Below are positions 5,932 to 12,075 of a stretch of DNA of 12,075 nucleotides, one piece after another. A program made the translations under genes and the position numbers. Every line of letters starts with the position of its first letter. The stretch's first letter is position 1. The DNA lies in NCBI GenBank assembly GCA_021786815.1, contig JAJYMR010000092.1:1-12075 (forward strand), in the 5' to 3' direction. The notes under the pieces were generated by a model. The model searched no databases. It saw only the letters and a list, made by a program, of their open reading frames with translations, and had not been told where the DNA came from. This stretch comes from Deltaproteobacteria bacterium. Lineage in GTDB: Bacteria > Desulfobacterota > Binatia > Binatales > Binataceae.

Positions 5932-6248
5932 TACGGACCGGTTAGAATAGTTCTTCATCAGTCGCACATTTCTGACCCGCCCAACTCTTTCCACACATCG
6001 AAAAACTGGGTCACCGGACGCAGGCATCCCTCGTCGAGGCTGCGAACCGGCGACCGGCGAAGCACTGTCCTCCGCAAATCTGCTGCTGGCAAGAGCGAAA
6101 AGCTCGCCTGAAGCAGCGTTGCGGCGTGGGCACTGCCCTGGCGCCGCGCTTGAGCCGCGTCTCATGCGCGTCGAACTTGGGGAACCGCTGCAAAACCCAA
6201 ATGAACGCAGAAAAGGCGCCGATGTAGAACGCGAACGCGAGGACAGTC
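5932..6248. other. 317-base stretch with no supported gene
   Basis: Between the short peptide and the transporter start, no forward frame encodes a recognisable protein and no RNA family was recognised. The stretch is less GC-rich around 5930-6010 than its surroundings. On the minus strand a frame from ATG 6280 contains one strongly hydrophobic helix at about 6250-6185 and then turns into Arg-rich sequence. It is not supported well enough to call. The end of the stretch carries the transporter's RBS (GAGGA, 6239-6243). Confidence 0.5.
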
Positions 6249-7580
6249 ATGCCGGCAAGCAACCTGAAAAACTTGACCATCCAAATCCCTGACCAGACGA
6301 CCGCTCCGCGAGGCTGGGCTGTGCGCAGCCTTTGGGCGCGCAATCTCGTCACCTTCCTGATGGTCTTTGGCCCTGGCCTCATCGTGATGGAGGCCGACAA
6401 CGACGCCGGCGCGGTTTCGACCTACGTACAGGCCGGAGCGCAGTATGGCACGCACCTGCTGTGGGTCCTGCTCATCCTGCTGCCAATGACGTACTTCGTT
6501 CAGGAGATGGTCGTCCGGCTTGGGATCGCGACCGGACAGGGCCACGCCGCCATGATCTATCAGCGATTCGGCAAATGGTGGGGGCTCTTCTCTCTGTCCG
6601 ATCTGCTGCTCGTGAACTTCCTCACACTGGTGACCGAGTTCGCGGCCATCGCACTCGCACTTTCCAAACTCGGCGTTGATCCGCGCTTTGGCGTGCCACT
6701 ATCAGCGGTCGCTCTCACCCTTCTGGTGGCAACTGGCAGCTATCGGCGATGGGAGCGGATCGTGGTCGCCCTCTGCCTTCTGGACACCACGTGGCTCGCG
6801 GTCGCCTGGTGCCTGCGACCGCCCGTCAACGAGATAATCCGCAGTTCACTGATACCATCTGTCCCGCAAAGCGGGATCACCGCGAGCTTCGTGTTCCTGA
6901 TCATAGCGATCGTGGGGACCACGATCGCGCCCTGGCAGCTGTTCTTCCAGCAGAGCTGCGTGGCCGACAAGCGGCTGAGATTCTCCGATCTGCGGTGGGC
7001 GCGTCTCGACACTCTGGCCGGAGCGGTATTCACGATCGTGGTCGCCGCCTGCATGGAGATCGCCGGCAATGCATCGAAGATGCGCGCCCTGGCCTTCATC
7101 GATCCGGCACAAATGGCGGTCGACATTCGCGCTTTCGCCGGCGTCGGGGTCGAAACCGCGATTTTGCTCCTCATGCTGAATGCCGCCGTGCTTGGAACCA
7201 CGGCAATCTCGCTGTCGAGCGCCTGGGCCTATGCCGAGGTGAGAGGCTGGCCCCACAGCTTGCAGCTTCCGCTCCGTGACGCATCCGGCTTCTACCTGGT
7301 CTATCTGGTTTGCGTCGCACTGGCGGCGGCGATTGTCCTGATCCCACGAGCCCCGCTTCAACTGATCATACTCAGCGTCCAGGTGCTCGCCGGAGTGATG
7401 CTGCCTTCGGCGATCATCTTTCTCCAACTCCTGCTGAACGACCGCGAGCTGCTCGGGCCGGAGTTCGCCAACAAAAGTTGGAACAACTGGATTAACTGGA
7501 CGATCATCATGGTCCTCTTCGTTCTGTCACTCATTCTTGCGGCCCAGGTCGTGGCGCCCGAGTTGTTTCCGCAAGGCTAG
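6249..7580 (+). CDS. NRAMP-related magnesium transporter (NMT/NRMT type)
   Basis: A 443-residue inner-membrane protein with about 11 hydrophobic helices and the NRAMP fold signatures. TM1 reads GPGLIVMEADNDAGA (41-55). At the place of the canonical metal-binding DPGN it has DAGA (52-55). TM6 has VGTTIAPWQLFFQQS (222-236), where manganese/iron NRAMPs have MPH; here Met is Ala (A227) and His is Trp (W229). Loss of that Met is the hallmark of bacterial NRAMP-related Mg2+ transporters, and such genes are known under M-box control, matching the riboswitch upstream. The role is therefore Mg2+ uptake when cell Mg2+ is low. GAGGA (6239-6243) lies 5 bases before the ATG. The first 30 residues before TM1 are polar. 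The next small gene starts 35 bases downstream. Confidence 0.9.
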   Translation: MPASNLKNLTIQIPDQTTAPRGWAVRSLWARNLVTFLMVFGPGLIVMEADNDAGAVSTYVQAGAQYGTHLLWVLLILLPMTYFVQEMVVRLGIATGQGHAAMIYQRFGKWWGLFSLSDLLLVNFLTLVTEFAAIALALSKLGVDPRFGVPLSAVALTLLVATGSYRRWERIVVALCLLDTTWLAVAWCLRPPVNEIIRSSLIPSVPQSGITASFVFLIIAIVGTTIAPWQLFFQQSCVADKRLRFSDLRWARLDTLAGAVFTIVVAACMEIAGNASKMRALAFIDPAQMAVDIRAFAGVGVETAILLLMLNAAVLGTTAISLSSAWAYAEVRGWPHSLQLPLRDASGFYLVYLVCVALAAAIVLIPRAPLQLIILSVQVLAGVMLPSAIIFLQLLLNDRELLGPEFANKSWNNWINWTIIMVLFVLSLILAAQVVAPELFPQG

Positions 7581-7615
7581 CGAAACTGTGGTATGCCGCG
7601 AAAGGAACGACCCCA

Positions 7616-7843
7616 ATGCGAACCCGTACGAAAAATGAGAAGCGCGACGCGTTCCTGGTGGTGCATCCGCTGGACGATCTCCCCGAAGAAAAGCGCGACG
7701 TCTCGGCGCTCGGTCGTATGCCAATGACTCTTAGCGTGCGGCTGTCACTAATCGCACTGCGAGTTTATCTGATCCTGATGATCGGACTCGTCGTGTATCA
7801 CTTTCTGGGTCTCGCGCAAGCATTCAAGCGCGTCGCGCATTGA
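7616..7843 (+). CDS. Small single-pass membrane protein downstream of the Mg2+ transporter
   Basis: A 75-residue protein with AAGGAAC (7600-7606) ahead of ATG 7616. The first 40 residues are charged and contain HPLDDLPEEKRD (17-28). One hydrophobic helix follows at about 44-66 (LSLIALRVYLILMIGLVVYH), and a short basic tail ends the protein. The positive-inside pattern is ambiguous because both ends carry basic residues. No family is recognised. It lies 35 bases after the transporter with no terminator between, so it is likely co-transcribed and under the same M-box. A role as accessory or regulatory subunit of the transporter is a hypothesis from position and topology only. Confidence 0.7.
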   Translation: MRTRTKNEKRDAFLVVHPLDDLPEEKRDVSALGRMPMTLSVRLSLIALRVYLILMIGLVVYHFLGLAQAFKRVAH

Positions 7844-7938
7844 AGGGCGACCTGTCACGGTCCCCTTCACACCAGCGATTAATGGTTACAAACCAACGCT
7901 TTCAACGCAGGAGAACACAAGCAGTCGAGATGAACACC

Positions 7939-7946
7939 GGAGGTGA
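7939..7946 (+). promoter_or_regulatory. Strong Shine-Dalgarno sequence for a small ORF
   Basis: GGAGGTGA matches the anti-SD sequence over eight bases and sits five bases before ATG 7952. It is the best match in this part of the window. It favours the frame from 7952 over the overlapping frame from ATG 7930, for which this sequence would be internal. Confidence 0.6.
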
Positions 7947-7951
7947 CGGCC

Positions 7952-8149
7952 ATGCTCACGATGACCTGGAATACCAACAAAGAGGGCCGCCTGTCCGCCC
8001 GCTGGGTGGAAAGCAACACGCTGCTCAAGGGCGACGATTTTCATAATGGCCGCCGGAGTTGCCGTCAACGATGGCTGGTAAGAGGCCGGCAGATGGTGCG
8101 CTCGCGACTTGCGCCGGTCAGCGGACGTCCACGCATGACCCTTTTTTGA
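7952..8149 (+). CDS. Small hypothetical protein ending within a terminator
   Basis: A 65-residue frame from ATG 7952 behind a near-perfect GGAGGTGA. The first 20 residues (MLTMTWNTNKEGRLSARWVE) look like a compact folded start with alternating hydrophobic and charged residues. After about residue 30 the sequence becomes Arg-rich (RRSCRQRWLVRGRQMVRSR), as GC-rich DNA read out of frame often does, so the true protein may be shorter or frameshifted. The stop TGA (8147-8149) lies at the T tract of the terminator. No family is recognised. It is probably the last cistron of the Mg2+-transporter unit. Confidence 0.45.
   Translation: MLTMTWNTNKEGRLSARWVESNTLLKGDDFHNGRRSCRQRWLVRGRQMVRSRLAPVSGRPRMTLF
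8116..8147 (+). terminator. Rho-independent terminator closing the Mg2+-transporter unit
   Basis: GGTCAGCG (8116-8123) pairs with CGC-A-TGACC (8132-8140), an 8-bp stem with one bulged A and an 8-base loop. CTTTTTT follows (8141-8147). It separates the transporter unit from the beta-barrel gene and overlaps the last codons of the small ORF. Confidence 0.7.
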
Positions 8150-8193
8150 ACCGAATCGCGCGGCGCCTTCACCTCAACTTCAGGAATCTCCCA

Positions 8194-9198
8194 ATGCCCG
8201 CAGGTCTTAAAATCTTTTGCGCGGTTACTGTTGTGATATCGGCGCTCGTAGGGAGCCCCAAAGCATTTGCCTGGGGACCGCCTTCAAGCGGCCCCAACTT
8301 CACGGGCACCGCCGAAGTCGAACCCCCGGGTTCATGGTACTTCGAGCCGTGGTTCTACGAGTATCTTCAGCCGGGCGAAAACAGCCGGTCGTTGGCCATG
8401 CCCCAGAGGTTTGCGCTCGGTATAGGCTACATGAGCGAACTGGATGTGTACCCGAATTTCCTTTTCAACACGGCGGGTCTTCCGCCAGGTGGGGCGGGAG
8501 CATCGTCCACGCGCGGGAGCATCGGCAAAGGCACGGTCACGAGCCGCCTGGGAGTGGGCAATTTTCACTTCGAATTGAAGCATCAGTTTGTCGTGGACCA
8601 GGACACAGAGCACCTGCTCGCCCTGCCTGCTGTCTCGCTCAAGGCGATCCTTTGGTTCCCGACCGGGAACTATCGCAACCTGAGTCCGAACGCCTACGGC
8701 ACGGATCAATTCGGCAACGGAACCTGGAACGAAGGAATAGGGCTGCTGATCCGAAAACGATTCAAGCCGTTCGAACTATACTTCGAGCTCGACGAGATCA
8801 TTGAAGATCCAACCACGGTTGGGGGAGGGTACACCTTCAACAACGGCATCGCCCAGGTACCGTTCGGGCAATCATTGCGCATGGTTGACGGCAACTTGCT
8901 TTACTACTCTGGAGCCTTCGAGCACATCCTGAACGAGCGTTGGGACCTGGGATACGTGATTGAGTTCACGGGCCAGTTCCAGAGTGCGCAAAACCTGTTC
9001 TTTGGCCGGGCGAATGCGCCCTCGTGGTCCTATCTATGGGTGGTTCCGGGGCTGGAAATCACATGGCCGAAGACGTCTGACTTGAACGTCGCCTGGGGTG
9101 TCGGTGTCGGCGTGCCCATTTATCATTGGGATTATCCAACGACCCTGACCCCTCTATGCACCATAACCTTTTACTATGGAGAGCCGCGCGGGGAGTGA
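8194..9198 (+). CDS. Secreted outer-membrane beta-barrel protein of unknown function
   Basis: A 334-residue protein with a signal peptide: MPAGLK, a hydrophobic core (about 7-20), and a likely cleavage AFA|WG after residue 26. The mature part alternates aromatic and polar residues in short amphipathic strands, for example YFEPWFYEYLQ, HFELKHQFVVD, FELYFELDEI, DLGYVIEFTGQF and CTITFYYGE. This fits an outer-membrane barrel, similar in style to transporters associated with aromatic-compound degradation. No specific family can be named with certainty. AGGAA (8182-8186) lies seven bases before ATG 8194. A longer frame from 8059 overlaps the upstream terminator and adds an Arg/Thr-rich segment before the signal peptide, so it was rejected. 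It is followed by 257 bases without a gene and then a cytochrome c. Confidence 0.8.
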   Translation: MPAGLKIFCAVTVVISALVGSPKAFAWGPPSSGPNFTGTAEVEPPGSWYFEPWFYEYLQPGENSRSLAMPQRFALGIGYMSELDVYPNFLFNTAGLPPGGAGASSTRGSIGKGTVTSRLGVGNFHFELKHQFVVDQDTEHLLALPAVSLKAILWFPTGNYRNLSPNAYGTDQFGNGTWNEGIGLLIRKRFKPFELYFELDEIIEDPTTVGGGYTFNNGIAQVPFGQSLRMVDGNLLYYSGAFEHILNERWDLGYVIEFTGQFQSAQNLFFGRANAPSWSYLWVVPGLEITWPKTSDLNVAWGVGVGVPIYHWDYPTTLTPLCTITFYYGEPRGE

Positions 9199-9455
9199 TT
9201 GCTCGGTGCACGAAGCGACGGCCGATCCTGTATTCATGAAGGGCCGGCCATATCCGCTCTGAACCTGCCTGCGTTGGCCAGGTCGCCTCAGGGTGTGACA
9301 ACAACAAATGTCCGGCGATCATCCTTTGAACCGTCTGCTGTCGCAACGGCCAACCGCAGACTCAAAGCAGTGGCATGACGCCCTCGCCTTTGGAACAATC
9401 GCCGAGACCGGCGCCAAGTCCTTAAGCCGGGCAGGCCCAAAGACGGGAGGAATGA

Positions 9456-9863
9456 ATGTCAAAGGTGAAACCTGGCGCAGCTCTGTTCCCCGTACTGCTG
9501 TTTGCTCTCACCCTCGGGGCAAACGCCTCCGGCGATCTGCCGGGCAAGAAGGACTACCTCACGGACTGCGCCCCCTGCCACGGTGTCGACGGAAAAGGCG
9601 GCGTTCCGCAGATGAGAGCGGTGCCAGGTTATATGGCGGTCGATCTGACGCAACTTAGCAGGAAGAACAATGGTCAATTTCCCCGTCAGAAGGTCTACGA
9701 GATAATTGATGGTCGCCGGCGCTTTCCAGCGCACTTCATCGGCGATATGCCCTCATGGGGACTGAAGTACCAGCAGGGCGAGATCACTCCAGAGAGCGAG
9801 GAGAGGGTCAAACGCAGGATTTCGGCGCTGGTGGATTACATCGAATCGATTCAGGAAAAATAG
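9456..9863 (+). CDS. Small periplasmic class I cytochrome c
   Basis: A 135-residue exported mono-heme cytochrome. The signal peptide occupies about residues 1-25 (basic SKVK start, ALFPVLLFALTLG core, ANA|SG). The heme-binding CAPCHG covers C38, C41 and H42. The distal ligand is likely M98 in GDMPSWG. The segment after the heme site resembles the GVDGKGG of c5/c-553-type cytochromes. It would carry electrons in the periplasm; the donor and acceptor are unknown. GGGAGG (9445-9450) lies five bases before ATG 9456. An ATG at 9452 is in another frame. It stands alone between the beta-barrel gene and ilvD. Confidence 0.9.
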   Translation: MSKVKPGAALFPVLLFALTLGANASGDLPGKKDYLTDCAPCHGVDGKGGVPQMRAVPGYMAVDLTQLSRKNNGQFPRQKVYEIIDGRRRFPAHFIGDMPSWGLKYQQGEITPESEERVKRRISALVDYIESIQEK

Positions 9864-10043
9864 GCCGAAAATATTTGACCGGCCCGGCGGGCGGCTGGCG
9901 CAAGCGCTCTCGGAAGCCGCGCCAGGCGGCTTCACAAGCCCGAGCCCTCGGCGATAAACTGAAACGAGCCGCCGGCACGGAAATGCGCGAGAAGCGCGCG
10001 CCCGCGTGAAGCGAGCGAATACTAGTGTGACGGGAGAGTAGCG

Positions 10044-11717
10044 ATGGCCGACAAACTGCGCAGCCAACTGATAACCGAGGGCGTGCAGCGCACGCCGAAC
10101 CGCTCGATGCTTCGCGCGGTGGGCTTCGGCGACCGCGATTTCGACAAGCCCATCGTTGGAATCGCCAACGGCTACAGCACTATCACGCCGTGCAACCTCG
10201 GCCTGGGCAAGCTGACCGAACGCGCCGAGGCCGCGGTGCGCGCCACCGGCGCGATGCCGCAGACGTTCGGCACGATCACGGTCAGCGACGGGATCGCGAT
10301 GGGCACCGAGGGAATGAAGTATTCGCTCGTCTCGCGCGAGGTAATCGCCGACTCGATCGAGACCGCGTGCAACGCGCAATCGATGGACGCCGTGGTGGCG
10401 ATCGGCGGCTGCGACAAGAACATGCCGGGCGCGCTGATGGCGATAGCGCGGATGAACATCCCGGCCATCTTCGTTTACGGCGGCACGATCAAACCCGGCC
10501 ATCTGGACGGCCGCGACCTCACGATCGTCAGCGCCTTCGAGGCGGTCGGCGAGTACAGTGCGCACAAGATCGGCGACGCCGAGCTGCTCGCCGTCGAGCG
10601 CAACGCCTGCCCCGGCGCGGGCTCGTGCGGCGGGATGTACACGGCCAACACGATGTCCTCGGCGATCGAGGCGATGGGGATGAGCCTGCCGTATTCCTCG
10701 ACCATGGCCGCCGAGGACGCCGAGAAGGGCGAGAGCGCCGCGCGCTCGGGCGAGGTGCTGGTCGAGGCGCTGCGCCGGCGCCGACTGCCGCGCCAGATCA
10801 TGACGCGCAAGGCGTTCGAGAACGCGATCGCGGTCGTGATGGCGATTGGCGGCTCGACCAACGCCGTGCTCCATCTGCTCGCTATCGCGCACGCGGCCGA
10901 GGTTCCGTTAAGCCTCGACGATTTCGAGACGATCCGCGAGCGCGTTCCCGTGCTGTGCGATCTGAAGCCGTCGGGGCGCTACGTCACCACCGACTTCCAT
11001 CGCGCGGGCGGCGTGCCGCAGGTCATGAAGATGCTGCTCGCCCACGGCCTGATCCACGGCGACGCGCTCACGATAAGCGGGCGCACCGTCGCCGAGACCC
11101 TGGCCGAGGTTCCCGACGCGCCGCGCAAGGACCAGGACGTGATCCATCAGTGGGACAAGCCGCTTTACTCCGAGGGCCATCTCGCGATCATGCGCGGCAA
11201 CCTCGCCGCCGAAGGCGGGGTCGCCAAGATAACCGGTATCAAGCACATGGAGATAACCGGGCCGGCGCGCGTGTTCGACCGCGAAGAGGACTGTCTGGCG
11301 GCGATCCTTGCGGGCAAAATCAGCAAGGGCGACGTGCTCGTGATCCGCTTTGAGGGACCAAAGGGCGGTCCCGGGATGCGCGAGATGCTGTCGCCGACCT
11401 CGGCGATTATCGGCGCGGGACTGGGCGACTCGGTGGGCCTTCTCACCGACGGACGCTTCTCCGGCGGCACCTACGGACTCGTGGTCGGGCACGTCGCGCC
11501 CGAAGCGGCGGTGGGCGGACTTATCGCGATGGTCAAGGAGGGCGACTCGATCACGATCGACGCGCGCAAGCGGCTGCTGCAGCTCAACGTTCCTGAAGAC
11601 GAGATTGCGCGCCGGCGCGCGGCGTGGAAAGCGCCCGCTCCACGCTACACGCGCGGCGTGCTCGCCAAGTACGCGGCTCAGGTCTCGTCGGCCTCGGTCG
11701 GGGCGGTCACCGACTGA
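10044..11717 (+). CDS. ilvD: Dihydroxy-acid dehydratase (IlvD)
   Basis: A 557-residue cytoplasmic Fe-S enzyme of valine, leucine and isoleucine synthesis. It dehydrates 2,3-dihydroxy-3-methylbutanoate (or -pentanoate) to the 2-oxo acid. Cluster cysteines are C50 (STITPCNLG), C123 (GGCDKNMPG) and C195 (CPGAGSCGGMYTANTMSS). Mg2+ ligands are expected at D82, D124 and E447 (GPGMREML), with K125 as the carbamylated lysine and S473 (GRFSGGTYG) as the proton-abstracting residue. Full length for the family, with no gaps. GGGAGAG (10032-10038) lies five bases before ATG 10044. No other ilv gene is nearby, so it is a single-gene locus here. GC at third positions looks higher than in the transporter and cytochrome genes. 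Confidence 0.97.
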   Translation: MADKLRSQLITEGVQRTPNRSMLRAVGFGDRDFDKPIVGIANGYSTITPCNLGLGKLTERAEAAVRATGAMPQTFGTITVSDGIAMGTEGMKYSLVSREVIADSIETACNAQSMDAVVAIGGCDKNMPGALMAIARMNIPAIFVYGGTIKPGHLDGRDLTIVSAFEAVGEYSAHKIGDAELLAVERNACPGAGSCGGMYTANTMSSAIEAMGMSLPYSSTMAAEDAEKGESAARSGEVLVEALRRRRLPRQIMTRKAFENAIAVVMAIGGSTNAVLHLLAIAHAAEVPLSLDDFETIRERVPVLCDLKPSGRYVTTDFHRAGGVPQVMKMLLAHGLIHGDALTISGRTVAETLAEVPDAPRKDQDVIHQWDKPLYSEGHLAIMRGNLAAEGGVAKITGIKHMEITGPARVFDREEDCLAAILAGKISKGDVLVIRFEGPKGGPGMREMLSPTSAIIGAGLGDSVGLLTDGRFSGGTYGLVVGHVAPEAAVGGLIAMVKEGDSITIDARKRLLQLNVPEDEIARRRAAWKAPAPRYTRGVLAKYAAQVSSASVGAVTD

Positions 11718-12075
11718 GCGGGAAGTCGGAGCGCCGCGTCGCCGCTCCGCCAGGTCTGGGTCTGCCATCCCAGGGTCTGGGGAGGATTGCCCGACTTGAC
11801 GAGCTGGAAATTGAAGCTCGTCTCCATCACCGCGTCGGCGTAGAGCAGGGCGCGTCGTCGGTAAAGCCCGCGCGCAGTTCCCATTCGATATCCTTGTAAT
11901 CCTCGATCGCGGTATCGGCGATATTAATCTCAGAGATATCCAGTGGACCGTATCCGGGCAGAAAGAGCATTCTCAGATACTGGTCTTCGCCGGAGACCTC
12001 GGTGTACGGGCTTGCGGCGTACTGGGGAAAGATGCGGCGCGCGCCGTAAATCTTGGGGATGGGCGAGAACGGCGC
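11718..12075 (-). pseudogene. Phage tail-tip (J-like) protein fragment, frameshifted and truncated
   Basis: Read from the right edge, the minus strand encodes 82 residues ending in TGA at 11829-11827. They include PKIYGARRIFPQYAASPYTE, GEDQYLRMLFLPGYGPL, then DISEINIADTAIEDYKD. This is the pattern of the N-terminal part of lambda gpJ/TipJ-family tail-tip proteins (P.V.G..R..P..A..PYTE, the DQYLR.LF...GYGPLEIS segment, then I.IGDT.I). At DDAP the family normally continues into L.LY. That match resumes in another frame (ALLYADAV), so one C appears lost in the CCC run at 11850-11848. The second frame runs to 11678, inside the end of ilvD, with no clear homology at its tail. Complete J proteins are around 1000 residues, so this piece is cut short beside ilvD. 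The gene start lies beyond the window. Confidence 0.75.
11727..11749. other. Inverted repeat after ilvD
   Basis: CGGAGCG (11727-11733) and CGCTCCG (11743-11749) form a perfect 7-bp stem with a 9-base loop, 9 bases past the ilvD stop. There is no T tract, so it could be a weak or Rho-assisted end point, or chance in GC-rich DNA. Confidence 0.3.

Noticed and set aside
5869..6117. Read-through or selenocysteine at TGA 5929 giving a longer protein
   Set aside because: The continuation to TGA 6109 has no recognisable domain and no SECIS-like hairpin was evident next to the TGA.
7840..8046. Forward frame starting at the small-membrane-protein stop (MKGDLSRSP...)
   Set aside because: No good RBS, polar low-complexity content, and it overlaps the better-supported frame from 7952.
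9308..9658. Forward frame overlapping the cytochrome start
   Set aside because: Out of frame with the heme motif and signal peptide. The cytochrome at 9456 has an excellent RBS and a complete family pattern.
9864..10043. Small gene or RNA between the cytochrome and ilvD
   Set aside because: 180 GC-rich bases with several short imperfect repeats but no RBS-linked ORF, T-tailed hairpin or recognisable RNA.
9753..11768. Long minus-strand and alternative-frame ORFs over ilvD
   Set aside because: ilvD is complete with all active-site residues. The other frames show only Arg/Asp/Gly repeats typical of shadows.
1..12075. CRISPR array, tRNA, rRNA or complete insertion sequence
   Set aside because: No regularly spaced repeats, tRNA cloverleaf, rRNA segments, transposase motifs or terminal inverted repeats were seen on either strand.

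Overview
The window is GC-rich and densely coded. It carries an acyl-CoA degradation operon and an outer-membrane beta-barrel protein, so it probably comes from a Gram-negative, environmental and possibly uncultivated bacterium. The phylum cannot be fixed from the sequence; Binatota- or Desulfobacterota-like lineages would fit the acyl-CoA gene mix. No rRNA, tRNA, CRISPR array or complete insertion sequence was seen.

Positions 2-4729 (+) form a tight catabolic operon: the 3' end of a class III CoA-transferase, a short-chain dehydrogenase, an enoyl-CoA hydratase, a short orphan piece resembling a CoA-transferase C-terminus, and two different acyl-CoA dehydrogenase subunits. Together they can activate an organic acid as its CoA ester and take it through dehydrogenation, hydration and hydroxyl oxidation. 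The substrate is not evident. Only the second dehydrogenase has a recognisable catalytic glutamate, so the pair probably forms a heteromer.

Positions 4735-5500 hold a metal-homeostasis remnant on the minus strand. An RcnR/CsoR-family repressor with the complete H3-C35-H60-H64 ligand set is intact. The P1B-type metal ATPase that followed it is reduced to two frameshifted pieces. Two tandem TACC-N7-GGTA dyads lie just upstream of the repressor and are its likely operators.

Positions 5594-8149 (+) form a magnesium-responsive unit. A complete M-box (ykoK) riboswitch has an antiterminator and a strong terminator. It is followed, after an unexplained 400-base stretch, by an NRAMP-related Mg2+ transporter lacking the usual transition-metal residues, a single-TM small protein, a second small ORF with an excellent ribosome binding site, and a closing terminator.

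Positions 8194-9863 (+) encode a secreted beta-barrel protein and a small periplasmic class I cytochrome c. Positions 10044-11717 (+) encode dihydroxy-acid dehydratase (IlvD), of branched-chain amino acid synthesis. Right after it, on the opposite strand, is a frameshifted piece of a phage tail-tip (J-like) protein that runs off the window. The window is a mosaic: intact housekeeping and catabolic genes are separated by remnants of metal-efflux, CoA-transferase and phage genes.
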